In this document: positions 41,468 through 50,905 of the stretch, piece after piece
Numbering within the stretch: position 1 is the first letter of the stretch
How the letters are laid out: each line of letters opens with the position of its first letter
Source: Anaplasmataceae bacterium AB001_6
GTDB lineage: Bacteria > Pseudomonadota > Alphaproteobacteria > Rickettsiales > Anaplasmataceae
Reading direction: 5' to 3'
DNA length: 64,000 bases
NCBI GenBank assembly: GCA_020002265.1
Contig: CP048228.1
Coordinates: 248,001 to 312,000, forward strand
The notes under the pieces: model-generated
Told to the model about the DNA's origin: nothing
Database searches by the model: none
What the model saw: the letters and a program-made list of their open reading frames with translations, nothing else
Made by a program: the position numbers and the translations under genes

Positions 41468-41905
41468 ATGTTACTTAGTTTAGAAAGACATTTACCAAAT
41501 GTTTCTCTTCTTGGGAAAGTAGAATATTGTATGAAAAATGGATACGATATCTGCTTTAAAGAAGTTAGGGTAGATACTCATAGAGGTTTTGGGAAGGCAT
41601 GTGGTATGAGTTTTGATAATATATTTTTGCAAAGTGTGAATTATTTTACAGGTCATAAAGAGGCTTTTGCTGTAATACCAGATAGTAAATGTAATGTATG
41701 TAATTCAACAGATAATAAAGTATATAAGGAAATCAAACATGACCATGGTTTTTTTGCAGCTATGGAAGGAGTGCCAGATTATGATATGCGGTATCATAGT
41801 ATAACTTGTCATCCTGATTTGGTGCACGTTGAGCCTTTTGCACCGTTTAAGGTTTATACTTATATTCCTGACGCTTCTGGTGAAATGACGATAGTATATT
41901 TGTAA
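41468..41905 (+). CDS. Unknown protein, tandem paralogue B
   Basis: 145 residues related to the preceding gene product (see its entry), but richer in Cys and His: CNVCNSTDN around 75-83, HDHGF, and SITCHPDLVHVEPFAPF towards the end, which could bind a metal. No recognised family, signal peptide or membrane segment. It is preceded by TATAAT and AGGGGGGTAAAT, so expression is probably good. It ends 8 nt before the exonuclease gene. Confidence 0.68.
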   Translation: MLLSLERHLPNVSLLGKVEYCMKNGYDICFKEVRVDTHRGFGKACGMSFDNIFLQSVNYFTGHKEAFAVIPDSKCNVCNSTDNKVYKEIKHDHGFFAAMEGVPDYDMRYHSITCHPDLVHVEPFAPFKVYTYIPDASGEMTIVYL

Positions 41906-41913
41906 TTCTTGCT

Positions 41914-42747
41914 ATGAATTTTCGTGATGTAGTTGTATTTGATATTGAGACGATACCTGATGTGGAATGTTGTGAATCCTTAACGGGGAAGCAATTTACA
42001 TCAGATGTTGAAGCTCGGGATTTTATGATACAATATCATCACGAATCAACAGGTAATGACTTTTTAAGACAGCCTTTTCATAAGATAGTTATGCTTAGTA
42101 TTTTGCATGCAAAAGTCTCAGAAGAAGGGTTTTTGTCTATGAAGAAGATTTCATCGATTGGTCTAGATAATAATACAGAACATGATATCGTAAAACATTT
42201 TTTCTCTATTTTTAGACCAGGGAAATTTTTGCCTATTATTGTCAGTTTTAATGGTAAAATTTTCGATCTACCAGTTCTGAAGTATAGAGCTATGAAGCAT
42301 TTTATACAATTGGGCCATTTTCACTCTGCTGGAGATAAATGGAATTCCTATAATCAGCGATATACCGGTCTTGATTGGCATTGTGATTTATTAGAATTTC
42401 TCTCTGATTATAAGGCTTCTGCTCCAGTTAAGATGCTAGAAATTTGTTCATTGTTAAATATCCCTTGTAAAATTGAAGGAGTTGATGGTTCTCAGGTGAC
42501 TACTCTGTATGATAAAGGTGAATGGGAAAAATTAAAGGATTATTGTGTATCTGATGTTATGAGTACCTATCTAATCTATTTGAGAACATTACATAGCAGA
42601 GGTTCAATTTCTTCAGAAGGATATAATCTTTCTATTGAGAGTTTTATGGCCTACCTTAAGAGTAATATTTCTAATGTTCCTAGCTATCAAATATATCTAG
42701 AAAATTGGGCTATTTTATGTGATCATACATTTATAATTGATGTATAA
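41914..42747 (+). CDS. PolB-like DEDDy 3'-5' exonuclease
   Basis: Stand-alone exonuclease of the group called predicted PolB-like 3'-5' exonuclease. Exo I is VFDIETIPD (about 8-16, Asp-x-Glu). Exo II is SFNGKIFDLPVLKYRAM (about 110-126). Exo III is YCVSDVMSTYLIYL (Asp-Tyr arrangement, about 210-223), with LDWHCDLLEFLS between. All acidic residues seem present. The substrate is unknown; DNA repair is a family-based guess. 277 residues. Confidence 0.85.
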   Translation: MNFRDVVVFDIETIPDVECCESLTGKQFTSDVEARDFMIQYHHESTGNDFLRQPFHKIVMLSILHAKVSEEGFLSMKKISSIGLDNNTEHDIVKHFFSIFRPGKFLPIIVSFNGKIFDLPVLKYRAMKHFIQLGHFHSAGDKWNSYNQRYTGLDWHCDLLEFLSDYKASAPVKMLEICSLLNIPCKIEGVDGSQVTTLYDKGEWEKLKDYCVSDVMSTYLIYLRTLHSRGSISSEGYNLSIESFMAYLKSNISNVPSYQIYLENWAILCDHTFIIDV

Positions 42748-42766
42748 CGTTTTTCTTTTATTTTGA

Positions 42767-43468
42767 ATGTCAAAAATTAGAATCTTTCACAAATCTTATC
42801 TGCAATCTGGGACGGCTTTTTCTCTTAGTAATGAGAATAAACATTATTTACTCCATGTAATGAGACTTAAAGAAGGAGATAATTTCTATGTTTTTAACGG
42901 TAGTGGAAAAGAGTGGATAGCTACTTTTGGTATTAGTCAATGTGTTGTTGGATCGATTATTAGATCAGAAGCGCTAAGAAGTGATGATATGAAGGTCATG
43001 ATTGCAGTTTCTCCTATTAAATGGCGTAATTTTCATACTATGCTCAGGCAATTAACAGAAATAGGAATTGATGTTATTCAGCCAGTTTTTACAGTTCATA
43101 CGAACGGGAATTATAATTTTAAATATGAAAAAGTCTATGATGTTTTAGTAGAAGCTACAGAACAATCTAATAGGTTATGTGTGCCGGAATTCAAACCATA
43201 TATTTCCTTTAAAGATTTTATTAACATGTATAAAGATCATACTATTTTGGCATGTGATTGCTATAGTGGGGAAAAAAATTTAGAACAAATTTTTGATGAA
43301 GTCAGGGCTCCTATTATTTTTATTGGGCCAGAAGGCGGTTTAACCGAAGATGAATTATCTGTTCCGTGTATTAAAAAGCTCAATTTAAGTTCTAATATAT
43401 TGCGTTCCGAGACAGCTGCTATTGTCGCCTTATCTTACTATATATTGAATAGAAGAAAACATATCTAG
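42767..43468 (+). CDS. rsmE: 16S rRNA m3U1498 methyltransferase
   Basis: SPOUT-fold methyltransferase that modifies U1498 in the decoding region. Typical features in 233 residues: NKHYLLHVMRLKEGDNFYVFNGSG (partly quoted) in the PUA-like N-terminus, EQSNRLCVPEF, and the knot-region motifs FIGPEGGLTEDEL and ILRSETAAIVALSYY. It converges on the next gene with only 6 nt between. Confidence 0.94.
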   Translation: MSKIRIFHKSYLQSGTAFSLSNENKHYLLHVMRLKEGDNFYVFNGSGKEWIATFGISQCVVGSIIRSEALRSDDMKVMIAVSPIKWRNFHTMLRQLTEIGIDVIQPVFTVHTNGNYNFKYEKVYDVLVEATEQSNRLCVPEFKPYISFKDFINMYKDHTILACDCYSGEKNLEQIFDEVRAPIIFIGPEGGLTEDELSVPCIKKLNLSSNILRSETAAIVALSYYILNRRKHI

Positions 43469-43474
43469 AATAAT

Positions 43475-44242
43475 TTATCTTTTTTCACAGCTAATTAATA
43501 TCAAATGTATTGTTACTGTGTAACCATTCACTTTATCATAGAATAATTCTTTGTATTTCTGTTTAATCGATTTATATGTACTTTTTTTTATTTTTTTAGC
43601 TAGTGGAATATAAACTGAATATCCAAGAGCTTGCAAATCTCTGAATAGATCACTGAATCTTTTATATTTAATTACGAGATATTCGTTTTGTAGTACAATT
43701 TTTTGGAACATACTCATCTGCAGTATGGAGCCAATATAAATATTAGATAAATTTTTATGATCATTTTCTGATGCTATATTTTCCTGTTTTACAATGGTTT
43801 TTAACTCTTTCAAATTATCTTCACCAAACACTGCTGCGATAAATTGTCCTCCGATCTTTAAGGTGGAGTATATCTCAATGATAGTTCTTTGAATATTTGG
43901 AAACATTTCAATTATTATAAAGCTTAAAACTAGATCAAATCGATTTTCAAAGCCCTTGTTTAATTGTAACGTATGCTGTAATAGAGATTTTTCCCCTATT
44001 ACATCGGTCATCATGCCTTTTGCAAAATCCACATTTATAACTTCTTTATAGCCTAACTTTTCAATATACTCATTAGTGAAATGTTTAAAACATCCAAGTT
44101 GCATGATAACAGGATTCGCAATTTTTGATCTACTGCACATAATAGGATAAAAATATTTTAGCAAAAGCATATTATCTTCACTAAAGGCATATTCTGAGAA
44201 CACTTTTCTGAAGTGCGTAACATCCATTAAATTACTGTTCAT
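43475..44242 (-). CDS. BioC/NDUFAF5-like methyltransferase, degenerate
   Basis: Class I methyltransferase fold related to BioC and to NDUFAF5, the complex I assembly factor. Supporting signs are FDLVLSFIIIEMFPNIQ at the motif II position and the tail pattern YKRFSDLFRDLQALGYS, like the DLR-x-MGE segment of NDUFAF5. Motif I, normally DLGCGxG, reads MQLGCFKHFT, so the glycine-rich SAM loop is missing. It may bind SAM poorly or act without catalysis. 255 residues. Confidence 0.65.
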   Translation of the reverse strand: MNSNLMDVTHFRKVFSEYAFSEDNMLLLKYFYPIMCSRSKIANPVIMQLGCFKHFTNEYIEKLGYKEVINVDFAKGMMTDVIGEKSLLQHTLQLNKGFENRFDLVLSFIIIEMFPNIQRTIIEIYSTLKIGGQFIAAVFGEDNLKELKTIVKQENIASENDHKNLSNIYIGSILQMSMFQKIVLQNEYLVIKYKRFSDLFRDLQALGYSVYIPLAKKIKKSTYKSIKQKYKELFYDKVNGYTVTIHLILISCEKR

Positions 44243-44280
44243 GTTTATTAAGAACTCAAGACATAAGAAGTGTATGTTTA

Positions 44281-44775
44281 CTAGATGTACTTAATATCTA
44301 TTACTTGATAATTTTTAAAGCCTTTGGGAGTGAAAAACTCTATGTAATCTCCTGTTTTTTTACCTATCAATGCTTTCCCTAGAGGCGAAAGAATAGATAT
44401 AGAGTGGGTTTCTATAGAAGCGCCATATTCACTAACTATCTGATATGTACGTTCTTTGTCAGTTTCGATATCCATAACAGTTACTGTTGCTCCAAATTTT
44501 ACAGTATCACCAGTTAATTTTGATGGATCGACCGCGCTGGAACTAGAAATTATTTTATTATAGCGCATTAAATTTCTATCTATTATAGCAAGCATTCTGA
44601 TAGCTTCTTTATATTCACTATTCTCTGATAAATCACCCATAGCTGCCGCATCTTCTTTTTCTTTTAACGCTTTAATTCTTTGTTTGTATAGATCACTTAT
44701 TGTATCTAGCAACTTCTTTTTTTCTTCACTTGTTATATATGATGTGTTCATAGAATTATTATTGTTACTTACCAA
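44281..44775 (-). CDS. greA: Transcription elongation factor GreA
   Basis: Rescues backtracked RNA polymerase by stimulating transcript cleavage. The 164 residues have the coiled-coil tip with the catalytic acidic pair in AAMGDLSENSEYKEA (about 45-59) and the C-terminal FKBP-like part SILSPLGKALIGKKTGD. The first eight residues (NNNNS) are an odd Asn-rich extension. Confidence 0.96.
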   Translation of the reverse strand: MVSNNNNSMNTSYITSEEKKKLLDTISDLYKQRIKALKEKEDAAAMGDLSENSEYKEAIRMLAIIDRNLMRYNKIISSSSAVDPSKLTGDTVKFGATVTVMDIETDKERTYQIVSEYGASIETHSISILSPLGKALIGKKTGDYIEFFTPKGFKNYQVIDIKYI

Positions 44776-45005
44776 AATTATTCGCTAACCAATCTAACAA
44801 AAAATCAAATTAGTGGATTCCTACTAACTAGATAGCAAAGATATAATACTAGTAATTGTTTTTATGTTCAATAACTTTGTATTTCAATTTATATTCACTG
44901 CCCAGCATTATAAGTTCAATCTAGTTAATCATTTACTAAGCCTTTGAGATTTTAATTTTGGTTTATATAATGTTCTTGTAGTGTTTTTATTGAATAAGGT
45001 TGTAT

Positions 45006-46409
45006 ATGTCTAATACCAGTGAAGTGTTTGATGTTATTGTGATAGGAGGAGGTCCAGGTGGATATGTTTGTGCTATACGTAGTGCACAATTGGGATTAAA
45101 AACTGCGTGCATAGAGAAGCGTTCTACGCTTGGTGGAGCATGTTTAAATGAAGGATGTATTCCATCAAAATTTCTTCTTAATGAATCACATAGATATTTT
45201 GATGCAAAAAATAGCTTTCATAGTAAATCTATCAAAGTTGGGAATGTTGATATCGATGCAAAATTGTTGCACGATGAAAAAGATGCAGTTATTAAGCAGC
45301 TTTGTAATGGAATAGATTTTCTTTTTAAAAAAAATAAAGTTACAAGAATCGTTGGAACTGCAAGTATTAAGAATGATTCTTCAGATATTAAAGAAATTAT
45401 AGTAAATGATCAAGATATAATTCGTGCTAAGAATATAGTTATTGCTACTGGTTCTGAATCAATTGCTATTCCAAATATAGAATTCGATGAAAAACAGATC
45501 CTGTCTTCTACTGGTGTATTGGAGTTGGATTATATCCCTAAAAGCTTAGTTATTGTTGGTGGAGGTGTCATAGGCCTAGAGATGGCTTCTGTATGGGTTC
45601 GTCTAGGCTCTAAAGTGACAGTATTAGAAGGTTCTGATTCTATTATCCCTGTCTTTGATAACGAAGTAAGTAAAACAATGCAGGGCATTTTATCTAAACA
45701 GGGTATAGAGATTAAATTAAACAGCATGTTGAGTTCTGTTGATAAGAAGAAAAATTCTGTGAATATAAAATATAAAGATGCAATTTCAGGTTCTGAGCAT
45801 GATATAGAAGCAGAAAAATTACTTATTTCTATTGGTAGAAGGCCATATACTAAGGGGTTAAATTTAAATGCTGAGCTATCTAAGGGCGGTCAAATTGCTG
45901 TTGATGATATATTCCAAGTGAAAGGTAAAAAAAATATCTATGCAATTGGTGATGTAATAGAAGGTCCTATGCTTGCTCATAAATCTTCTGAAGAGGGAAT
46001 AGCAGTAGCTGAGATAATATCTGGAAAAAAACCCTATATTGGTTGTATGCCATCTGTTATATATACCAGCCCAGAAGCGGCTTTTGTTGGTCTTACTGAG
46101 CAAGAATTAAAGCAAAAAAATATAAAATACTCAGTTGGAAAATTCCCTTTTTCTGCTTGCAGTAGAGCAAAAGTCAATGGTGAAACAAGTGGTTTTGTTA
46201 AAGTTATTGTAGCGCCTGGAGATAAAAGAATACTAGGGATACATATATTAGGACAACAAGCGGGAACTATGATTGCCGAAGCTTGTTTAGCTTTAGATTA
46301 TAAAGCATCAGCAGAAGATATTGCTGTTACTTGTCACTCTCATCCTGACCTTCCAGAAGCGTTAAAAGAAGCTGCTTTGCAAGCATTTGATAAAGCCATA
46401 CATATGTAA
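45006..46409 (+). CDS. lpdA: Dihydrolipoamide dehydrogenase
   Basis: E3 flavoprotein of the pyruvate and 2-oxoglutarate dehydrogenase complexes. FAD motif GGGPGGYVCAIRSAQLG, redox disulfide GGACLNEGCIPSK (about 40-52), NAD motif VIVGGGVIGLEMASVW, YAIGDVIEGPMLAHKS, and the C-terminal His-Glu pair in CHSHPDLPEALKEAA are intact. I start at ATG 45006; an in-frame TTG at 45000 adds only two residues. A strong hairpin follows the stop. Confidence 0.96.
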   Translation: MSNTSEVFDVIVIGGGPGGYVCAIRSAQLGLKTACIEKRSTLGGACLNEGCIPSKFLLNESHRYFDAKNSFHSKSIKVGNVDIDAKLLHDEKDAVIKQLCNGIDFLFKKNKVTRIVGTASIKNDSSDIKEIIVNDQDIIRAKNIVIATGSESIAIPNIEFDEKQILSSTGVLELDYIPKSLVIVGGGVIGLEMASVWVRLGSKVTVLEGSDSIIPVFDNEVSKTMQGILSKQGIEIKLNSMLSSVDKKKNSVNIKYKDAISGSEHDIEAEKLLISIGRRPYTKGLNLNAELSKGGQIAVDDIFQVKGKKNIYAIGDVIEGPMLAHKSSEEGIAVAEIISGKKPYIGCMPSVIYTSPEAAFVGLTEQELKQKNIKYSVGKFPFSACSRAKVNGETSGFVKVIVAPGDKRILGIHILGQQAGTMIAEACLALDYKASAEDIAVTCHSHPDLPEALKEAALQAFDKAIHM

Positions 46410-46819
46410 TGCTAAGTGGAGAGAAGAGTGACATCTTTTCTCCACTTATAAATTCGCCATATTATATGCATATACCATGGTTATCCAATCTTGTTTAGCT
46501 GCATTAGTAGAAGATATCAGTTGCTATTTATCACACTTATTATGTTCGTTCGAAGGCGTTAAAAGTTCCTATCTTTCAAGCTTTTAGCAGAATCATTTTC
46601 TCTTTATTTGCGAATTATTATATTATAATTCTAACATTATTTATTTTATTGATATATTGTTAAATAACATATTTTTTTTATTTATTTGTTTCCTTGAAAA
46701 GTATAATTTCTGTATTGTTTCTTATTTGCATAGCTAGTCTATTAACTTATTGTTCAAAGCTTTAATACTTGCTAGGCGAAAATCATATTGATCTAATTTT
46801 TTTTTGGGGAAAAACAATT
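46410..46819. other. Non-coding stretch after lpdA
   Basis: About 410 bases between lpdA and the next gene. Apart from the lpdA terminator (46416-46445) I see only AT-rich sequence with several TATAAT-like strings around 46615-46630. No tRNA or other structured RNA was recognised. Confidence 0.6.
46416..46445 (+). terminator. lpdA terminator hairpin
   Basis: GTGGAGAGAAGA and TCTTTTCTCCAC form a 12-bp stem (one G-U) with a 6-nt loop, starting 7 nt after the lpdA stop. The following T-run is poor (TTATAAA), so termination may rely on the stable stem. Confidence 0.6.
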
Positions 46820-47131
46820 ATGAAAGTATGTAGGATAGAGAATAACAATCTAAAGTTTGGTTATTTGCACAGCGATGAAGACATAGAAGATATTATCTTT
46901 CATAACAATACTGAGACTGCCAAAAATCGCTCTTTATGGAGAGGAGTAATTTTACAAGCTATTCTTGATGCATCCAGTATGGCAAAAAGAACAGAAAACG
47001 TTGTTGAAAAAAAAAGAGCTACTGAATGGTTAACTAATATGAATCCAGATTTCATAGAAGTATGCCATATGGCGGGGTATCCACCAGAGTATGTCAGAAA
47101 GAAAGCAATAACTTTTTTAGAAAAGAAATAA
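46820..47131 (+). CDS. Small conserved alphaproteobacterial-type protein
   Basis: 104 residues. The pattern LWRGVILQAILDASS (about 41-55), then RATEWLTNMNPDFIEVCHMAGYPPEYVRKK (partly quoted), resembles small alphaproteobacterial proteins with WR..L.QA..DA / R.A..WL / F..VC..AG..P..VR, whose role I do not know. The frame could open upstream at 46769, but the ATG at 46820 follows GGGGAAAAACAATT and begins a sensible protein. It stands alone. Confidence 0.62.
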   Translation: MKVCRIENNNLKFGYLHSDEDIEDIIFHNNTETAKNRSLWRGVILQAILDASSMAKRTENVVEKKRATEWLTNMNPDFIEVCHMAGYPPEYVRKKAITFLEKK

Positions 47132-47254
47132 CTTTATTTACACTCTTATGAAACATTTTCACTATTTTATCTTGCATGCTAATTCTCAAAATATTCTTTA
47201 CCAAGTAAACTATATTGCTATATTATGTAATGTTTATTAACAGAATTTGTATAA

Positions 47255-47947
47255 ATGGTTTCAAATAGCTTTGAGATAAAAAAATTTGCTGAATTGGCAA
47301 ATGAATGGTGGGATAAAAATGGTAAATTTAAATTATTACATGATTTAAATATTTTGCGTGTTAGCTATATTAATAGCTTAATAAATATTGATAGCTTGGA
47401 AGTTCTTGATATAGGTTGTGGTGGAGGAATATTAAGTGAGTCACTGTCTAAGATTAAAGCAAATGTCACCGCAATTGATCCGTGTTATGAGAGTATATGT
47501 GTTGCTAAAAAGCATGCTGAAGATAACTCTTTAAATATAAATTATCTTCATTGTGAATTAGAAGATTTCCTTATATCCAATGGTGATAAAAAATATGATC
47601 TAATATGCTTGATGGAAGTTGTAGAACACGTTGATCAATTGGAAGATTTTTTAACGCAGTGTGCTAGTTTATTATGTCACGGGGGGATATTAGTGCTTTC
47701 AACAATTAATAGAACAATACATTCTTATATTAAAGCTATATTGGTTGCTGAGAGATTTTTGAATTTTGTGCCTAAAGGAACTCATCAATGGAATAAATTT
47801 GTTAGACCTTCGGAGATAACTAATGCATTAATTAAATTAAAATTGTTAGATATTACTGGATTAAATTACAATCCATTATTGTTTGAATGGAAATTACAAA
47901 AAAATAAAGTTAATACAAATTATTTTATGGCATTCAAAGCAAACTGA
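47255..47947 (+). CDS. ubiG: Ubiquinone biosynthesis O-methyltransferase
   Basis: SAM-dependent enzyme for the two O-methylations in ubiquinone synthesis. In 230 residues: the family N-terminus FAELANEWWDKNGKFKLLHDLN (partly quoted), SAM motif I VLDIGCGGGILSE (about 50-62), CLMEVVEHVD (about 124-133), and GTHQWNKFVRPSEI. All are characteristic of UbiG. It supports the ubiquinone-dependent respiratory chain encoded in the window. Confidence 0.95.
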   Translation: MVSNSFEIKKFAELANEWWDKNGKFKLLHDLNILRVSYINSLINIDSLEVLDIGCGGGILSESLSKIKANVTAIDPCYESICVAKKHAEDNSLNINYLHCELEDFLISNGDKKYDLICLMEVVEHVDQLEDFLTQCASLLCHGGILVLSTINRTIHSYIKAILVAERFLNFVPKGTHQWNKFVRPSEITNALIKLKLLDITGLNYNPLLFEWKLQKNKVNTNYFMAFKAN

Positions 47948-47963
47948 AAAAGTGCAATTGATA

Positions 47964-48611
47964 TTATTTTTTTATTATGTTTAGCATCAGATGCACGAAT
48001 TTACTGCCTAATATTATAACAAGGGATGTAACTATTAGGCCTGTTATACAAATTAGTATTGCTAATATTGCTAACAAACCATCTCTATTGATTAATGCTA
48101 TAGAATAAATGCTTAAACCTATTGCAGGAATCATATTTGTCATAGGTAAAGGTAGCGCTATAGCTAATGAACATATCAAACATATTATTGCATATAATTT
48201 TTCTCCTTTTTTTGAACTAAAAAACATAATACGTGCACGTGAAAAATGTTCTATTTTATGTAAAATCGGTGAAGTTTTTTCAACTAGATAGGCTAATATT
48301 GATCGCTTGATTTTTATCTCTGCAATTTTTTTAGGAAGCCAAGGTGCTTGTCTGCCAAATAACATCTGTACTGAAAATAATAGCGTCGGAATAGAAAAAA
48401 CAGTTGTATATCCTGGAGGAACGGGAAGAGGTACAGTTAAAGGTAAACAAAACAACAGTATCAGAATCGCAAAGCCTTTTGCATGCAAAACTGCTATTAT
48501 TTCTAACAATGTTATTCTATCATTGTCCTCCTTGACGCTAGTTTCTATTTTATCTTTTCTAATATCTCTTATTTCTTTTAATATTTCTAGTATATTTCTA
48601 TGCTTTTTCAT
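47964..48611 (-). CDS. ExoD-family membrane protein
   Basis: Membrane protein of the ExoD family, named from a rhizobial exopolysaccharide gene; the molecular role is unclear. The 215 residues show PLTVPLPVPPGYTTVFSIPTLLFSVQMLFGR (partly quoted) with FGRQAPWLPKKI, a second hydrophobic block ALPLPMTNMIPAIGLSIYSIAL, and a final pair of membrane segments. It is convergent with ubiG (16 nt). Confidence 0.85.
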   Translation of the reverse strand: MKKHRNILEILKEIRDIRKDKIETSVKEDNDRITLLEIIAVLHAKGFAILILLFCLPLTVPLPVPPGYTTVFSIPTLLFSVQMLFGRQAPWLPKKIAEIKIKRSILAYLVEKTSPILHKIEHFSRARIMFFSSKKGEKLYAIICLICSLAIALPLPMTNMIPAIGLSIYSIALINRDGLLAILAILICITGLIVTSLVIILGSKFVHLMLNIIKK

Positions 48612-48822
48612 TTTTCATTACGCAAAATAAGAATCGCACATTCCACTATTAACTCTGTAATAAGAGAACTTGAATTAGAATTCAATATTAGATTAGACGA
48701 AGTTAGTTTAGTGTAAACTTCTTTAGTTGTCATTACAAGAGAATGATTGAGTAACTCAGTTCAAGAATTAAAAAATTTGATATATAATATCTGATTAACA
48801 TTTTTCTTTTCCATATAAATGA

Positions 48823-49950
48823 ATGATCTCGTATAAGAAAATAATCGTTTTAGGATCTACAGGATCTATAGGCATACAAACTTTGGATTTGTTGGATATT
48901 TACACTAATTACTCTGTTTTTGCCCTTGTAGCTGCTAATAATTATAAATTGTTAGCACAGCAGATAGGGAAATATAATCCAGAATTTGCTGTCATATTAA
49001 ATGAAGATTATTACGATGATTTAAAATCATTGCTTACAAATTCCCAAACAAAATTGTTATGTGGGTATGATGCAATTAATTCACTTGTTGCAGAAAGAGT
49101 AGATTGTGTTGTTAATGCTGTTATGGGTTATGATGGATTAACATTCACAATGAATGCATTAAAATCTGGCAATAAAGTTGCATTGGCTAATAAAGAATCC
49201 ATAATATGTGGAGGTAAGCTCTTTTCTGATTATGCTGAACAGATTATTCCTCTAGATTCTGAGCATTATGCTATAAGCAGAATTCTAAATAATGATGTTG
49301 AAAAAATTACTCTCACAGCATCAGGTGGTGCTTTTTTTCAAGAAAAAGAAATAACTAAAAATCTTAATAATGCTTTGAAACATCCTACTTGGGCAATGGG
49401 TAAGAAAATAACAATTAATTCTGCTACTATGTTCAATAAGGTTATGGAGGTAATAGAAGCTCATTATCTATTTTCTTTCCCGAAAGATAAAATTGACATT
49501 GTTATTCACCCACAGAGCATAGTGCACTCTTTTGTTCATTATAAGAATGGAGAACAGCACGCTTCATTATTTTTACCGGATATGAAAATTCCAATATCCT
49601 CTATATTTGATTCTGCTGAAATGCATTCATATCAGAATTGTCTTGATATTGTAAAACATGGCGAACTATCTTTTTTTAGAGCGGATGTTAGTGAATATCC
49701 TATGTTAAATTTTCTAAAAACAGATCAGCACATTACACTAACAATTGCAAACGAAATAGCAGTAGAATATTTTATCTCTGGAGTTATAGGATTTGATAGC
49801 ATATATAAATGCATAGAAGATGTCTTAAGTACATATTATTATAACGAAGATGCTATAGACAATATAGAAAGTATCTTTGATATTATTAAACAAGTTAAAT
49901 ATTTAACAAGAAATGCTTTATATAAATATAGTAATTGTTTGTATTCGTAA
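48823..49950 (+). CDS. dxr: 1-deoxy-D-xylulose 5-phosphate reductoisomerase
   Basis: Second enzyme of the MEP isoprenoid pathway, NADPH- and metal-dependent. NADPH motif LGSTGSIGIQTLDLL (about 10-24), GNKVALANKESIICGG, PLDSEHYAI with metal ligands, TASGGAF, HPTWAMGKKITINSATM and HPQSIVHSFV are all present. 375 residues, full length. It implies that the cell makes its own isoprenoids, as needed for ubiquinone. Confidence 0.96.
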   Translation: MISYKKIIVLGSTGSIGIQTLDLLDIYTNYSVFALVAANNYKLLAQQIGKYNPEFAVILNEDYYDDLKSLLTNSQTKLLCGYDAINSLVAERVDCVVNAVMGYDGLTFTMNALKSGNKVALANKESIICGGKLFSDYAEQIIPLDSEHYAISRILNNDVEKITLTASGGAFFQEKEITKNLNNALKHPTWAMGKKITINSATMFNKVMEVIEAHYLFSFPKDKIDIVIHPQSIVHSFVHYKNGEQHASLFLPDMKIPISSIFDSAEMHSYQNCLDIVKHGELSFFRADVSEYPMLNFLKTDQHITLTIANEIAVEYFISGVIGFDSIYKCIEDVLSTYYYNEDAIDNIESIFDIIKQVKYLTRNALYKYSNCLYS

Positions 49951-50004
49951 GTTTTGAATATTATAATGTCATTATTATGACTATAAAATTTATCTAGATG
50001 TCTT

Positions 50005-50520
50005 ATGTTTGATAGATATAAGAATAATGCTTTTAGGCCTACCAAATCAAGAGTTAGGGATGCCATATACGATTTTTTACAGCATTATTACGACAGCTTA
50101 GATGAAAAGATAATGTATGATTTATATTGTGGATCTGCTGCTGTTAGCCTTAATATATTGAATAAACTAGGATTAAAAAAACTATACTTAGTTGATACAA
50201 ATACTTCTAATATTGATTCTAATGCCTTAGATAATCAAAAAGTTGTTGTGTTAGCATCAGATGTATTATCTCTTAGAATTGGCAAAAAAGGTTTGAGAAA
50301 AGCGGATATTGTGTTTTTAGATCCTCCCTATGATAGTAAACTTGCAGATAGGACAATACAAAATATGCTAAAGTATGATATGCTAAAACCGGAATCCTTG
50401 ATTATTTGTGAAATTTCTAGTAAATATCTTTTTCAGAATGTTCCTAAAGATCTTAGTTTAAAGAGAGTATTTTGTTATGGACTTTCTAAGATTGTAATAT
50501 TTGAGTATTCTGCTGCTTAA
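50005..50520 (+). CDS. rsmD: 16S rRNA m2G966 methyltransferase
   Basis: SAM-dependent enzyme that methylates G966 of 16S rRNA. The 171 residues have FRPTKSRVRDAIYDFL at the start, the SAM site DLYCGSAAVSLNIL (about 39-52), and the catalytic DPPYDSKL (about 110-117). It is slightly short but complete. The N-terminal ATG falls 54 nt after dxr. Confidence 0.93.
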   Translation: MFDRYKNNAFRPTKSRVRDAIYDFLQHYYDSLDEKIMYDLYCGSAAVSLNILNKLGLKKLYLVDTNTSNIDSNALDNQKVVVLASDVLSLRIGKKGLRKADIVFLDPPYDSKLADRTIQNMLKYDMLKPESLIICEISSKYLFQNVPKDLSLKRVFCYGLSKIVIFEYSAA

Positions 50521-50541
50521 TTTTTATTTTTTGATGTTTAT

Positions 50542-50886
50542 ATGAATTTACCTATCAATGTACAGTTGGATGAAACACTCAAGGAGAAAATAACTAATAT
50601 CGTTAACAGTGCTCCTATAGTACTCTTCATGAAAGGCAATGAGCTTTACCCTGCCTGTGGATATTCAGGGGTTGTTGTGAAGATACTTAATGATTTAAAT
50701 TGCCAATTTAAAACATTTGATGTACTAGAAGATATAGAAATCCGTCAGGGTATTAAGACTTTCTCCGATTGGCAAACTATCCCACAGCTTTATGTAAAAG
50801 GGGAATTTATAGGTGGAGCAGATATTGTACGTGATCTTTATCAAACAGGAGAATTGAAAGATCTTCTTGCTAATGTTAATTCTTAG
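50542..50886 (+). CDS. grxD: Monothiol glutaredoxin (Grx4 type)
   Basis: Carries or delivers 2Fe-2S clusters, often together with BolA. The 114 residues contain FMKGNELYPACGYSGVVVKIL (partly quoted), with the active site as CGYS in place of the usual CGFS. WQTIPQLYVKGEFIGGADIVRDLY, with the cis-Pro and glutathione-binding residues, follows. The single Cys is conserved. Confidence 0.94.
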   Translation: MNLPINVQLDETLKEKITNIVNSAPIVLFMKGNELYPACGYSGVVVKILNDLNCQFKTFDVLEDIEIRQGIKTFSDWQTIPQLYVKGEFIGGADIVRDLYQTGELKDLLANVNS

Positions 50887-50905
50887 ATTTTATTAAGAAG
50901 ATTAT

